From assembly GCF_045679555.1 (NCBI RefSeq), contig NC_092099.1, forward strand, positions 13,778,076-13,842,075: DNA of 64,000 nucleotides, in the 5' to 3' direction. The stretch is from Salvelinus alpinus. Lineage: Eukaryota > Chordata > Actinopteri > Salmoniformes > Salmonidae. The position numbers and the translations under genes are program-made. Below, piece after piece: positions 24,201 to 32,081 of this stretch (its first letter is position 1; the number at the start of each line of letters is the position of its first letter). The notes under the pieces are model-generated. The model searched no databases, had not been told where the DNA came from, and saw nothing but the letters and a program-made list of their open reading frames with translations.

Positions 24201-26163
24201 TCAATGAATTGAATTGAATTCGGGCTGTAACACAACAAAATCTGGAAAAAGTCAAGGGGTATGACTACTTTCTGAAGGCACTGTATGTGCAGCTCTACTC
24301 AGAAATGCAAAGTTGCCAAGCGAAGAATTTCAAAATGACCAGATGTCATTGCAAACAGATGCTGCTGTGACAAAATGATACTGTCTTTTAGCAGACATTA
24401 AGTAACTTTTCCAACGGCCAAAGCCGTTGGAATTATTTAGTTGAGGCTAATTTGGAAAATCCTCAAGTGAATATCACTGTGTTCATAGAGCTATGCATGT
24501 TTGTGTGTACTACAAACTGCCACCCTTGGACAAGGGAATGTGTTTTGAAAGGGTCTGTAGCAGGATAACAAATGTAGCATGGCGTGGATGGCCACATGAT
24601 GTCTCCACAAGTCATTGCACTTGAAAAGCGGGGTGGATTTTCAGAAGCAGTTGTGGCTCAAAGTATGAGAAGCCACAAATAAACCCGGCACACATGTATC
24701 CCCCCCCCCCCCAACAACAGCTCATGGAGAGCGGCTTTCATTTCCAAATAACAGACAAACCACAGACTGAATTGGGTAGTCTGCTACTCTAGAAAGCCAG
24801 AGGGTGGCTCTGCTACCGAATTACACAATTCTACAACGACATATCAAAAGGGTCATGTTGAAACTACAGCACTTGATCCAATAGATTACTGTGTGGTTAT
24901 GTGGAGTTCGTGATAAGCACCTATCCCAAAAATACCACTGGTGGTGAAACACAATGATCCGTGAGGAGAGGTCTAAACGTGTCTTTTGCCTAATATTAAA
25001 TGTCAAATAAATAAGAGTCAACGAGGATCTCTTTAAAAGTGTTATATCTGTGACCGTGTGGAATTTCCCATATATTTGGTTCAAGCCCGGTTGCTTGAAG
25101 ATTATGTCAGCTGACTGTATTCCAGTTGGTCGGAGGCGTTTGCTCTTAAACTTGGGAGTGAGTTTTCCAAAGTTCTTTGCAAGCTTTTAGAAAGTCACTG
25201 CTCACTCCCTTGGCATGCAACACAGGCCTGCAGATTTATTGTGATTTTAATTAGGAATGAGATGCAGAATTTGAGGGTTTAATAGCAATTCATGTGAAGT
25301 TTCCATTTCTCCACAGTTGTTGAGTTTTCCATATTGAGACTGAAATATGATGATATATCTATGAGATCATCCATCCATACAATTATTGACCAAAATACTT
25401 CAGAATATAAATAAATAACCAGACGTTGATTATAATGCACATGAGATGCACACTGGTTTTCCTCCAAAATGCTTCCCATGACCCCAACATGTGGTCAAGG
25501 CAATTTCTCAGAACAACTCAGAAGGCAGGAAATGAGTGGAGTTCAAAGGTTACTGAAATGTCTGCAACAACTGTTACTTCAGTTACTGACTACATTTACT
25601 CAATATAGCCGATGCACATCTATCCCCTCTGGTTGTGGACTATTAAATTAGTCAAACCCTTTGTCTTAGACATGCAATTATGTCATTTCATTCAATTGCA
25701 ATTTGCTTGTAACATGTGTCTAGAAAATGTATTGCAACATTGTCTTTGTGTGTGTGTGGGGGGGGGGTAGATAATGGCATAGAAGGGATGGAATCCCAGT
25801 GAAGCTTTGTAAAAGGTTTGAATTGAATAAGGGTTTGGAATGACATAAGACACCATGCATGGACTACAAAAGTCCCATATTTTCCAACTGATGTCATCTC
25901 AAGAATTCCACAATAAATGATCTAATATACACGATTTTTAAGTGTCATCATCAATCTAAGCATTTTAAAACACCTCCAAATAATGGTGACAATTTCTATC
26001 CTGAAGTGAACAATAATGTAGTAGACTACAGCTAAGAAAAAGTGACAGCTGACAGTTCTCACACAGGAACCCTCTGATCCTAGTACCCATAATGAATCCA
26101 CATACTGTACCTAGAGCCAGAGAGTCGTCGTCGAGGAGTTCCTTGGGACCCATTTTCTTCCAT
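57..26163 (-). CDS. cobll1: cobll1, cordon-bleu WH2 repeat protein-like 1 (N-terminal part; continues off the left edge)
   Basis: Eight exons, in transcript order 26163-26111, 4270-4073, 1960-1753, 1599-1374, 1150-1091, 886-792, 613-371 and 225-57, join into one open frame of 417 codons plus one base. Every junction has AG/GT sites and matching phases. The family consists of cytoskeletal adaptors related to Cordon-bleu, carrying a ubiquitin-like Cobl domain, KRRAP motifs that in Cobl bind syndapin/PACSIN SH3 domains, and C-terminal WH2 actin-binding repeats. Seen here are the two halves of the N-terminal Cobl region ([10 protein letters not shown]...[23 protein letters not shown]), the block [11 protein letters not shown]...RVSPRVPL, the basic block [18 protein letters not shown], and two proline-rich KRRAP-type motifs. 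The WH2 part is outside the window. No lesion was found. The next gene is slc38a11, as in human. COBLL1 fits better than COBL because of the KEKENKG and TASAPASP segments. Confidence 0.93.
371..613 (-). CDS. cobll1: cobll1 coding exon 7 (KRRAP motif)
   Basis: 243 bases (81 codons), acceptor ctttaaag, donor GTGAGT, phase 0 at both ends. It encodes [10 protein letters not shown], a Ser/Pro-rich stretch, then [15 protein letters not shown] and [10 protein letters not shown], matching human COBLL1 ([28 protein letters not shown]). KKRRAPLPP is the KRRAP-type proline-rich motif that in Cobl binds syndapin SH3 domains; that function is inferred from the relative. Confidence 0.94.
792..886 (-). CDS. 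cobll1: cobll1 coding exon 6 (basic KEKENKG block)
   Basis: 95 bases, acceptor cctaacag, donor GTGTGT. It encodes [20 protein letters not shown] followed by [11 protein letters not shown]. Human COBLL1 has MKEKENKGFFSFFQRSKKK at this place, so the assignment is firm. The strongly basic block is typical of the linker after the Cobl domain. A LINE-tail fragment lies in the intron just upstream (about 917-980). Confidence 0.93.
905..980 (+). repeat. LINE 3'-tail fragment
   Basis: The text ctgttgtattcggcgcacctgac followed by aaatgcactttgatttgat is the terminal sequence of the L2-like LINE seen in full at 14.9-18.3 kb. Only the last 70 or so bases are present, in a cobll1 intron. Confidence 0.7.
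1091..1150 (-). CDS. cobll1: cobll1 coding exon 5 (60-base microexon)
   Basis: A 60-base open stretch lies between acceptor ctcttccatag and donor GTAATG. It takes the overhanging G of exon 4 to form Ala, reads [19 protein letters not shown], and leaves a G that pairs with AT of exon 6 to make Asp. Being 60 bases, it could be skipped without changing frame. The peptide is Ser/Thr/Pro-rich and poorly conserved; the support is splice sites and phase, which fit perfectly. It may be alternatively spliced. Confidence 0.78.
   Translation of the reverse strand, partial: LCTQQMYLPHLLHQLTKVI
1374..1599 (-). CDS. cobll1: cobll1 coding exon 4 (Cobl domain, second half)
   Basis: 226 bases, acceptor cttcag, donor GTAAGG. 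It encodes [20 protein letters not shown], then the PAICEKCEF and [15 protein letters not shown] blocks, and ends in REVYARDTK. These are the signature strands of the Cordon-bleu ubiquitin-like domain (Pfam Cobl). It starts in phase 0 and leaves one G, which the next exon completes. No stop or frameshift. Confidence 0.96.
1753..1960 (-). CDS. cobll1: cobll1 coding exon 3 (Cobl domain)
   Basis: 208 bases, acceptor ttttcag, donor GTACAG. It encodes [20 protein letters not shown], then the strand around [19 protein letters not shown] and a Lys-rich tail. This is the conserved middle of the Cobl ubiquitin-like region and matches human COBLL1 (PMMDLLIFLCAQYHLNPS...NHIKFKPN) nearly residue for residue. 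The frame is intact and ends in phase 0 after Pro-Glu. Confidence 0.95.
1970..3280. other. cobll1 intron, no gene seen
   Basis: AT-rich intron between coding exons 2 and 3. It holds a run of about 20 G (2754-2772), AT-rich stretches near 2870-3040 and no recognisable coding sequence. Confidence 0.6.
3286..3868 (-). mobile_element. Internally deleted Tc1-like element with a nested insertion
   Basis: The ends read ctgaataaaaatataaac and gtttatatttttgttc, an inverted pair next to a TA. The inner text (cctgtcaggtggatgcaata; gagagaaataagctt) is the 5' part of a widespread fish Tc1-like element; the transposase is absent. Another repeat piece (about 3555-3737, containing ccaggtaagttgactgagaa) interrupts it. 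Related sequence occurs at about 30.7-31.1 and 50.3-50.75 kb. Confidence 0.65.
3960..4050. repeat. Degenerate palindromic MITE
   Basis: Contains tagtgcactacttttgacca and ggtgccatgtgggact, parts of a palindromic salmonid repeat also present at 13.57-13.69 kb. It ends about 20 bases from the donor of cobll1 coding exon 2. Confidence 0.5.
4073..4270 (-). CDS. cobll1: cobll1 coding exon 2 (start of Cobl domain)
   Basis: The exon lies between acceptor ctgacag and donor GTGAGA and encodes 65 full codons, [11 protein letters not shown]... through [20 protein letters not shown] to TVHG, closely matching human COBLL1 (MEQKEN...VVLPG...TVHG). An internal Met-Thr-Met just before DQKEN corresponds to the start of a shorter isoform; this matters because the candidate promoter at 8.7-8.9 kb would give a transcript lacking exon 1. 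The two-base overhang AG joins C of the next exon to make Ser. About 21.8 kb of repeat-rich intron separates it from exon 1. Confidence 0.93.
4845..4905 (-). repeat. LINE 3'-tail fragment, inverted
   Basis: The text caaattgtatttgtcacatg followed by cgccgaatacaacag is the reverse complement of the L2-like LINE terminus. Confidence 0.6.
4906..6490. other. cobll1 intron, nothing recognised
   Basis: No coding exon, RNA gene or clear repeat was recognised. ORFs here lack conserved sequence or codon bias. Confidence 0.5.
6493..6668. mobile_element. Palindromic foldback MITE
   Basis: The left end ggctggtgggaggaactata and the right end tatagctcctcccaccagcc are reverse complements, and ctcattgtaatggctgga / tccagccattacaatgag pair inside them. 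About 175 bases, no coding capacity. Such hairpin elements are common in salmonid DNA. Confidence 0.75.
6730..6928. repeat. tagaaccctttt-type repeat, MITE-like
   Basis: A unit close to ggttccaggtagaaccctttt is repeated about three times, followed by an inverted stretch (gttctacctggaacc) and the end ttttttctaagagtgta. Similar elements are at 19.51-19.76 and 54.83-55.15 kb. The shared end (a)cactcttagaaaaaa suggests one family with terminal inverted repeats. Confidence 0.65.
6929..8724. other. cobll1 intron, nothing recognised
   Basis: A short GA run lies at about 7410-7427 and a T run at about 8239-8249. No exon or element recognised. Confidence 0.5.
8725..8864 (-). promoter_or_regulatory. 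Candidate internal promoter and untranslated first exon of cobll1
   Basis: Read on the minus strand there is a perfect cAMP-response element TGACGTCA (8863-8856), a GC box GGGCGGGG (about 8850-8842), then about 115 bases ending at a strong donor, AAGAG|GTAAGA, at 8725/8724. The only ATG seen in this exon is closed at once by TAA, so translation would begin at the Met-Thr-Met in the exon at 4270-4073, giving a shorter Cobl isoform. The motifs are seen directly; the promoter role is inferred. It sits in repeat-poor sequence inside the first large intron. Confidence 0.5.
8865..10530. other. cobll1 intron upstream of the internal promoter
   Basis: A fragment near 9905-9975 (aggaaaataatcctacagca) resembles part of the MITE at 22.4 kb. 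The rest is unique-looking sequence without recognisable exons. Confidence 0.5.
10531..11755 (+). mobile_element. Tc1-like transposon, right end missing
   Basis: The left end (gtattcagaccccttccctt) is the inverted repeat of the salmonid Tc1 family also at 14.08, 28.55 and 51.30 kb. The transposase follows in the plus direction. The expected right end is absent; similarity stops near 11755. Confidence 0.8.
10827..11755 (+). pseudogene. Tc1 transposase, frameshifted
   Basis: A 262-codon frame opens with [20 protein letters not shown] and a paired helix-turn-helix N-terminus, then the catalytic block [11 protein letters not shown], a [11 protein letters not shown] block and [11 protein letters not shown] (second Asp). 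A frameshift near 11.58 kb moves the rest ([12 protein letters not shown]) to another frame. The third catalytic residue of the DD34E triad, normally Glu in NPIEHLW, is Lys here. Full Tc1 transposases are about 340 residues. It is inactive on both counts. Confidence 0.85.
11756..13570. other. cobll1 intron, nothing recognised
   Basis: An A-rich run lies at 12493-12518. No exon or repeat family recognised in the remainder. Confidence 0.5.
13572..13690. repeat. Palindromic MITE-like repeat
   Basis: The left part caaatggcaccctattcccc and ctatatagtgcactactggt pairs with right-hand agtagtgtactatata and gggtgccattt. About 100 bases forming an imperfect hairpin; a more degenerate relative is at 3960-4050. 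Confidence 0.65.
14148..14740. mobile_element. 593-bp MITE with TTA target duplication (PIF/Harbinger-like)
   Basis: It interrupts the Tc1 end: cagccTTA before and TTAttctaaaat after, where the intact Tc1 reads cagccttattctaaaat, so a 3-base TTA is duplicated. The termini cacggaacccaaaccgg and, read inwards from the right, catgctgaccagaccgg are imperfect inverted repeats. A TWA duplication of 3 bases is the hallmark of PIF/Harbinger elements; no transposase is present, so the superfamily call is inference. Confidence 0.65.
14894..18282 (+). mobile_element. L2-like LINE, near full length, degenerate
   Basis: It lies inside the Tc1 (Tc1 text breaks after tattcaggccct and resumes at ttgctatgagactcg). 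It starts with a 5' region like that of the 40.8-kb LINE, carries endonuclease and reverse transcriptase remnants, a 3' untranslated region with a duplicated catatatgcatagtcacttt motif, and ends aactttgatttgattt. Same clade as the LINEs at 40.8, 48.7 and 60-63.8 kb. Confidence 0.85.
14928..17950 (+). pseudogene. LINE ORF2 (endonuclease/reverse transcriptase), broken
   Basis: Open pieces: 14928-15269 (N-terminus), 15500-16192 (C-terminal half of the endonuclease, with a Lys-Ser-Asp-His catalytic end), 16265-17551 (reverse transcriptase: [64 protein letters not shown]) and 17558 onwards. The frame is cut by shifts near 15.27-15.5 kb and nonsense codons at 16192 and 17551. The FADD catalytic motif is intact but the protein cannot be made. 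Confidence 0.85.
18784..19260 (+). pseudogene. Tc1 transposase remnant, C-terminal part
   Basis: The frame [20 protein letters not shown] through [12 protein letters not shown] is open to 19030; later blocks (NDPKHT equivalent, [10 protein letters not shown]) lie in other frames. As in the 10.8-kb copy, Lys stands where the third catalytic residue, Glu, is expected. The N-terminal half before it is also interrupted. Confidence 0.75.
19514..19757. mobile_element. MITE of the ctaagagtgta family
   Basis: Begins acactcctagaaaaaaaaa and ends ttttttctaagagtgta, an inverted pair. The inside carries the tagaacc/ggttcc repeats in both orientations, like the copies at 6.73 and 54.83 kb. Confidence 0.7.
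19758..21412. other. cobll1 intron, nothing recognised
   Basis: No exon, RNA gene or known repeat recognised. Small ORFs here show no conserved sequence. Confidence 0.5.
21413..22132. repeat. Foldback element with ~190-base arms
   Basis: The left arm (21413-21604) and right arm (about 21934-22130) are reverse complements over nearly their whole length; for example ggtcttcttctgttc on the left pairs with gaacagaagaagacc on the right. A loop of about 330 bases separates them. Within the arms a block of about 26 bases (tctcatttgccagggtctag at 21446 and 22071) runs in the same direction instead of inverted. No coding capacity. Confidence 0.75.
22402..22670. mobile_element. MITE with gatgtaggatct ends
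   Basis: The left end tacagatgtaggatct and right end agatcctacatttgta are inverted repeats. About 270 bases, no ORF. A decayed relative is near 9905. Confidence 0.7.
22676..24283. mobile_element. Non-coding Tc1-like element, 1.6 kb
   Basis: The ends are inverted repeats: gccttcagaaagtattcaca on the left and ctttctgaaggcactgta on the right, flanked by TA. The inside (cacctttggcagcgattaca) is shared with the element at 48.33-50.05 kb. No transposase blocks are readable, so it depends on a helper or is dead. Confidence 0.78.
24284..26110. other. cobll1 intron near coding exon 1, nothing recognised
   Basis: A C run at about 24701-24712, a GT/G run near 25747-25768, and otherwise unremarkable sequence. 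Confidence 0.5.
26111..26163 (-). CDS. cobll1: cobll1 coding exon 1 (start codon)
   Basis: It encodes [17 protein letters not shown] and ends with two bases of an Arg codon before a GTACAG donor. The AG overhang plus the first A of the next exon gives AGA (Arg), leading into [11 protein letters not shown], much like the Arg/Lys-Pro start of human COBLL1. I chose the ATG at 26163 because G stands at both -3 and +4; an in-frame ATG at 26175 (MQLD...) has a poorer context. AG dinucleotides about 40 bases upstream could be acceptors, so an untranslated exon may lie further right. Phase match and context support it; the conserved peptide is short. Confidence 0.72.
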
Positions 26164-26175
26164 GTCTAGCTGCAT

Positions 26176-26955
26176 AGGTTTAACTAAATCCCTCGGACTA
26201 ATGAAAGGCAAGCAAAACACACAATTATTCATATTTCATAATAACAACAGAAATGTACAGGTTTACATCTATAGCTGTCCCAAAACGACCGAGTGCCTGC
26301 TGCGGATGGGCGAACCCTATTAACAATGAGGTCATAGTTTCTCCGGATAACTTTTGCCAGACTTACAAAGCGGGACAGACATTAAAGTACAATTTCATTA
26401 TGATCATTCTGTAACTCGACATCTCTTACCATGAATGGCCCTGCCCCTCCGAGCAGCTGTCAACTTTCATCAGTCTTTATTAGGGATTCAAAAAATGACT
26501 TATACCGTACAAAATATACCGTAGACTTTTCATTCGTTCAGTGATCCATTAGGCTACTCCGCGTTCTTATGAATTCTGGAACTCCCACTTTTACCTCCAA
26601 CTCTTGGTTCAAAACAACAGTCACTGCTCTGTTCCAATACGCCGCCAGCACAACCCAGTCTTTCCCGTTTAGCCAGCAGTTAACATATCAAAGTTGTGAC
26701 ACAATGCTACGGATGCCAAGTTCTCCGTCGAATGCAGAGCAACTAAAAAAAATCGGCGTCCAAACGTAAGCTTATGGGTACTGTAGATGCTTTGCACGAC
26801 GACTCAGTGTGCAAATAGCCTTTCGTGGGGCGTCGAATACCTTACTGCCCTAGTTTTCCTCCCAGCGGTGATTGATTTCATCGCTCCATCCCAGAAGGAA
26901 TAGGCTACAAACGTTTCGCTTTTTTATTAATTTAAAGCAGCATTGGAAATATGTA
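26176..26955. other. Sequence upstream of cobll1 coding exon 1; possible 5' UTR or promoter
   Basis: Somewhat richer in CpG than its surroundings (for example around 26270-26300 and 26690-26870). A promoter or untranslated exon of cobll1 may lie here, but no definite motif set was seen. Confidence 0.3.
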
Positions 26956-27140
26956 CACTAAGTGCTAACTTTAGGAACACCTGCTCTTTCCAAGGAAGAC
27001 TGACCAGGCGAAAGCTATGATACTTACTGATGTCACTTCAACCAGTGTAGATAAAGTGGAGGGGACAGGTTAAAGAAGGACGTTTAAGCCTTGAAACGAG
27101 TGTGTATGTGTGCCATTCTTAATGTTTTGTTCACTAAGTG
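26956..27140. mobile_element. Short Tc1-type MITE
   Basis: Ends cactaagtgctaactttagg and aatgttttgttcactaagtg are inverted and each abuts TA. The inside (aggaacacctgctctttcca) matches the 5' part of a common salmonid Tc1-like element; the transposase is deleted. Confidence 0.7.
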
Positions 27141-28307
27141 TATGTGAAACTTTATTGAAGGAGCCAATTGAATTTATTGAAGGAGCCGTATGACTTTCAT
27201 TAGTATTTTCAACATCTGAAGTGAACAATTCGCGTTTACATTTATACTTTTGAAATAGCCTAAATGTTATAATAGGCCTATTGCAATTTCCTAAATATAC
27301 CTACTATAAAATAACGTAGGGTAACTAACCACCCGGGGTAATCCCCAATAATTCTCACAGAAACCACATGTCACCAGCATTTTTTTTCAACACTTTCTCT
27401 GGCTACCAATGCTCTTTCTCAACTAAAAATGGTATCTGTCTCATCAACAAACAAAAAATTGTCACTCTAACAAAACAATTCTGAGTTAAGTTGATCTAAT
27501 ATTTTGTAATTTAGAAAAAGTTATATATACCATTAGGAAAGCCTAAAGATAAACAACCACTTGTTTACAGATACACATTGTAATCCGTTTTTAATAAAGC
27601 AGTAACATTTAAGGTGACCCAATGCAAGTCAGTGGTACCTAAATTACCATATTTCAAATCATGCCCAAACCATCTACAAGTAACTTCATTGAGTTACAGT
27701 TATTTTTTAGATACATGTTTTTCCCATGTTACCCCAGTACTTGGGAAAAACGCCCCTTTTCTAAAAAAACAACAACATATTTCATGAAATAACAAAAAAA
27801 AATGTAAACTGTAGCTACTTATTTCCATGTATAGTTTTTGCCTAAGCATGACCATCATCCACATACCACATTTTTACCAAACGTAGCTTTATTGTGTCAG
27901 AAATTGAACATTGTTCTTAGGTGCGCACTACCAGTGGACAAACACCTATAATCTGGATCTTAATCTTAATCATTGAAGGGTGAATAATGACGTTAAGGCA
28001 AGAGGACAATACTGTAGTTAGCCTAGCTTTCAAATTGAGCCTTTTTATGATAGTTTTATTCATGTTATAGCGACATCATGTGGTAGGTAAATACATTCAA
28101 GGTGGAACTTCACTGTTTCACAATTTGATTTACAAATTGATAAATGCATTGCGTATTGGCACATTATCACACATACGTCATAGTCAAATAGTAAATTATG
28201 ACACACACATTCCTTGCAGAGTTAATAATACATTTGTTTCTGCAGTCTTACATGTTGTACCAGAGTAGGGAAATAAGTTACAACAATTCAAAGGACATCT
28301 GACTTAC
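27141..28307. other. Interval between slc38a11 and cobll1, nothing recognised
   Basis: The final slc38a11 exon should lie here if retained; I could not find its hydrophobic peptide in any frame. No repeat family was recognised. Confidence 0.5.
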
Positions 28308-28439
28308 ATTTAACACCAGAACAATACCCAGACAGTCGTAGGCCAAGGAAAGCAATGTGCACGCTGCAACTATAAGCAAGGTGACAGCCACATGGGCATG
28401 GTTGTTGAGAGACCCATTAAAAAAAACATTGGATATTAC
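28308..28439 (-). pseudogene. slc38a11: slc38a11 exon trace (last one recognised)
   Basis: 132 bases (44 codons), acceptor tatgtttgtag, donor GTAAGT, open. It encodes VISNVFFNGSLNNHAHVAVT, then LLIVAACTLLSLAYDCLGIV to Leu-Asn. Human has VIANVFFGG...DCLGIVLELN. The following exon (the last membrane spans) was not found between 28.3 and 26.2 kb. Confidence 0.9.
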
Positions 28440-28548
28440 CTACAAACATAAGAGAGAATAAAGAACTGTCTTTCGTACGTGATTCGCATTCAAATGAATG
28501 AACACTGAGCCTGAAGTTATGAAGTGCCATATTATCAGTAAAATCATA

Positions 28549-30066
28549 CAGTTCATTCGGAAAGTATTCAGACCCGTTGAATTTTTCCACGTTTTGTTAC
28601 GTTACAGCCTTATTCTAAAATTGATTTTCTCATAAATTTACACACATAATAATTACAAAGCAAAAACAGTTTTTTTTGTGCAAATGTATATGAAAAAAAG
28701 AACATTGAAATATAACATTTACATAAGTACTCAGACCATTTACTCAGTACTTTGTTGAAGAACCTTTGGCAGCGATTACAGCCTTGAGTGTTCTTCAGTA
28801 TGACGCTACAAGCTTGGCACACCTATATTTGGGGACTTTCTTCTATTCTTCTCTGCAGATCCTCTCAAGGTCTGTCAGGTTGGATGTGGAGCATCGCTGA
28901 ACAGCTATTTTAAGGTCTCTACAGAGATGTTAGATTGGGTTCAAATCCAGGCTCTGGCTGGGCCTCGAGCCATTCCTGTGTTGTCTTGGCTGTGTGCTTA
29001 GGGTCGTTGCCCTGTTGGAAGGTGAACCTTCGCCCCAGTCTGAGGTCCCGAGTGCTCTGGAACAGGTTTTCATCAAGGATCTCTGACTTTGCTTTGTTCA
29101 TCATTCCCTCGATCCTGACTAGTCTCCCAGCCCCTGCCGCTGAAAAACATTCCCACAGCATGATGCTGCCACCACCATGCTTCACCGAAGGGATGGTGCC
29201 ATGTTTCCTGGCATTCAGGCCAAAGAGTTCAATCTTGGTTCTCATGGTCTGAGAGGCCTTTAGGAGCCTTTTGGCAAATTCCAAGCGGGCTGTCATGTGC
29301 CTTTTACTGAGAAGTGGCTTCCGTCTGGCCTCTCTACCATAAAGGCCTGATTAGTGGAGTGCTGCAGAGATGGTTGTCCTTCTGGAAGGTTCTCCCATCT
29401 CCACAGAGGAACTCTGAAGCTGTCAGAGTGACCATCGGGTTCTTGGTCACCTCCCTGACGAAGGCTCTTCTCACCCAATTGCTCAGTTTGGGCGGGTGGC
29501 CAGCTCTAGGAAGAGTCTTGGCGGTTCCAAACTTCTTCTATTTAAGAAGGATGGAGGCCACTGTGTTCTTGGGGACCTTCAATGTTGCAGAAATGTTTTG
29601 GTACCCTTCCCCAGATCTGTGCATCAACACAATCCTGTCTCAGAGCTCTACGGACAATTCCTTCAACCTCATGGCTTGGCCTTTGCTCTGACATGCACTG
29701 TCAACTGTGGGACCTTATATAGACAGGTGTTTGCCTTTCCAAATCATGTCCATTCAATTGCATTTACCACAGGTTGGACTCCAATCAAGCTGTAGAATCA
29801 CCTCAAAGATGATCAATGGAAACAGGATGCACCTGAGCTCAATTTCGAGTCTCATTGCAAAGGGTCTGAATACTTATGTAAATAAGGTATTTTTTTGTTA
29901 TATCTTTTTTGCACACATTTTTTTTAAACGGTTTTCACTTTGTCATTATGAGGTATTGTGTGTAGATTGATGAGGGAAAAAAATATTTCACCCATTTTAG
30001 AATAAGGCTGTAAAGTAACAAAATGTGTAAAGAGTCAAGGGTTCTGAATATTTTCAGAATGCGCTG
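28549..30066 (-). mobile_element. Tc1-like transposon, full length, degenerate
   Basis: Both inverted ends are present (cagttcattcggaaagtatt; tttcagaatgcgctg), TA on each side. Transposase blocks are readable on the minus strand from about 29.68 to 28.86 kb but in several frames; 28919-29296 carries [12 protein letters not shown] and [12 protein letters not shown], so the second catalytic Asp is still seen. Confidence 0.85.
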
Positions 30067-31265
30067 TATCTAAGTTCCCTATCTACCATGCTAGACTGCT
30101 AGCTACACCAGGCGTGAGAGTTTGCTGTATACCACAGTAGCAATATTGACTAGCTAGTAGACAGCTAACGTTAGTATGTTGATATAACCAAAGATACTTG
30201 TAACTAGCTAGCTAATTTGGGGACAAGCATAATATAGATTTAAGTTGTCCAAATGGACAAGTTAAAAAAAAAATAAAAAAACACTATATCAAACAATTAC
30301 TCCAATCAGAATTAGAGCAGAGAGGCCAACATTGGAATAATATTAAAATCTATTTTTAATATAATAATTTTAAAAAGTGTAGGTGTAGGTGATATGCATA
30401 TTGGTTACAACCTCATGTCCAAACCGATGCTGACATGAGGGATTCGCCAGAAAATGTAGCTACACTTTAATGACACTTTTAACTACATCAATATGCACTA
30501 AATGCCAGTCATTTTGACAATTATAAGGAAGGAAATGTACATTAATGTCTAAAGGCTTGATTCTGTCGACATAGGCTACTCGAGGCACAGTTCATTCAGA
30601 TCAAATGGTCACAAGCCCAGAGAGTGGAGGACCATGCCTGTTGCGAACCGCACATCAGCTACTGTACCTTGAATCTGAGTGGAGGGGGTCAGCATTTTGA
30701 AACTATAGAGAACAAAAAGATAAATGCAACATGTAGAGTGTTGGTCCCATGTTTCATGAGCTGAAACAAAAGACACCAGAAATTGTCCATGTACACATAA
30801 AGCTTATTTCTCTCAAATTCTGTGCAGAAATATGTTTACAACCCTGTTAGTGAGCATTTCTCCTTTGCCTAGATAATCTATCCACCTGACAGGTGTGGCA
30901 TATCAAGAAGCTGATTCGAAAGCATGATCATTACACAGATGCACCTTGTGCTGGGGATAATCAAAGGCCATTCTAAAATGTGCAGTTGTGTCACACAACA
31001 CAATGCCACAGATGTCTCAAATTTTGAGGGAGAGTTCAATTGGTATGCTGACTGCAGGATTGTCCACCAGAGCTGTTGCCAGCTGTGAACCTCCACATCC
31101 AGCTTTTTCTCCTTCGGGATCGTTTGAGTACAGCCACCCAGACAGCTGATGAAACTGTGGGTTTGCACAATCAACAGCCTGATTAACTCGATGCGAAGGA
31201 TATGACTTGGTTTTGAGCCCTGGAGGGAATTATTTTATGAAGACATATTTGGTTGCAATTGCAAT
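30067..31265. repeat. Inverted copy of 50.15-51.30 kb
   Basis: The reverse complement of about 50150-51302, nearly throughout: for example accctgttagtgagcatttc here and a matching inverted stretch near 50.59 kb, and ttgagccctggagggaatta pairing with 50222. It includes AGCTAG-rich text (30.1-30.2 kb) and part of a Tc1-like element of the 3.3-kb type. Confidence 0.85.
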
Positions 31266-31889
31266 GTTGACATTTTTTTTGAGTCTCTCTACCATAAAGG
31301 CCTGATTGGTGGAGTGCTGCAGAGATGGTTGTCCTTCTGGAAGGTTATCCCATCTCCACAGAGGAACTCTGGAGCTCTGTCAGAGTGACCATTGGGTTCT
31401 TGGGCACCTCCCTAACCAGGGCCCTTTTCCCCCAATTGCTCAGTTTGACCAGGCAGCCAGCTCTAGGAAGAGTCTTGGTGGTTCCAAACTTCTTCCATTT
31501 AAGAATGATGGTGGCCACTGTGTTCTTGGAGACCTTCAATGCTGCAGATCTGTACCTCGACACAATCCTGTCTTGGAGCTTTACGGGCAATTCCTTTGAC
31601 CTCACGGCTTGGCTTTTGCTCTGACATGCACTGTCAACTGTGGGACCTTATATAGACCAGTGTGTGCCTTTCCCAATCATGTCCAATCAATCGAATATCA
31701 ATGGAAACGATGCACCTGAGCTTAATTTCAAGTCTCATAGCAAAGGGTCTGAATACTTATGTAAATATATATTTTTTTGTATTATAATTTTTTTGCTCAA
31801 ATTTATAAAAACATGTCTTTGCTTTTTCATTATGGGGTATTGTGTGTAGATTGATGAGGGGGTATGAATACTTTCAGAATGCACCGTAC

Positions 31890-31990
31890 CTCTCGAGTCA
31901 CAAAACACTAGAGAGGACAAGTTATTATACTGATGCCAAAACAGAAGTAAACAAAAGCATAGCCAGGTCATCGTTTCTGCAGTAGTTTTC
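31890..31990 (-). pseudogene. slc38a11: slc38a11 exon trace with frameshift and TAG
   Basis: From 31990 the frame reads ENYCRNDDLAM, matching human ENYCRNDDL. The conserved sequence then continues in another frame as CFGISIITCPL, TAG (31910-31908), CFVTRE; human has PMECFVTRE, so Glu became a stop. The distance between the two conserved Glu positions is 80 bases instead of 81, a 1-base deletion. No AG is visible upstream where the acceptor is expected. The donor GAG|GTA is the insertion site of the composite transposon at 28549-31886. Confidence 0.87.
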
Positions 31991-32081
31991 AAAGAAAAAG
32001 AGATAAGAGGTCAGAAAAAGAACACTTAGTGGAGAGTGACTGGAGACATACCATGAGAGTATTCTATGTGTTGTGTTTTAC

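Larger units (their letters stand above)
28549..31886 (-). mobile_element. Composite Tc1 unit inserted in an slc38a11 splice donor
   Basis: The unit comprises a full-length Tc1 (28549-30066), about 1.2 kb of non-Tc1 sequence (30067-31265) and a truncated Tc1 (about 31283-31886), both Tc1 parts on the minus strand. Outer ends are Tc1 termini flanked by TA (28547-28548 and 31887-31888). Joining the two outer flanks at one TA gives CGAGAG|GTATGATTT, a normal donor for the exon ending at 31890, so the whole 3.3 kb behaves as one insertion. Confidence 0.72.

Noticed and set aside
28450-28546. Minus-strand peptide DNMALHNFRLSVHSFECESR as an slc38a11 exon
   Set aside because: It first looked like the exon before 28439, but the true trace (ENYCRNDDL...CFVTRE) lies at 31890-31990 with the correct junction to 28439. 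This stretch is intron.
30878-31174. 98-codon minus-strand ORF
   Set aside because: Lies in the 5' part of a Tc1-like repeat and shows no transposase motif or splice context.
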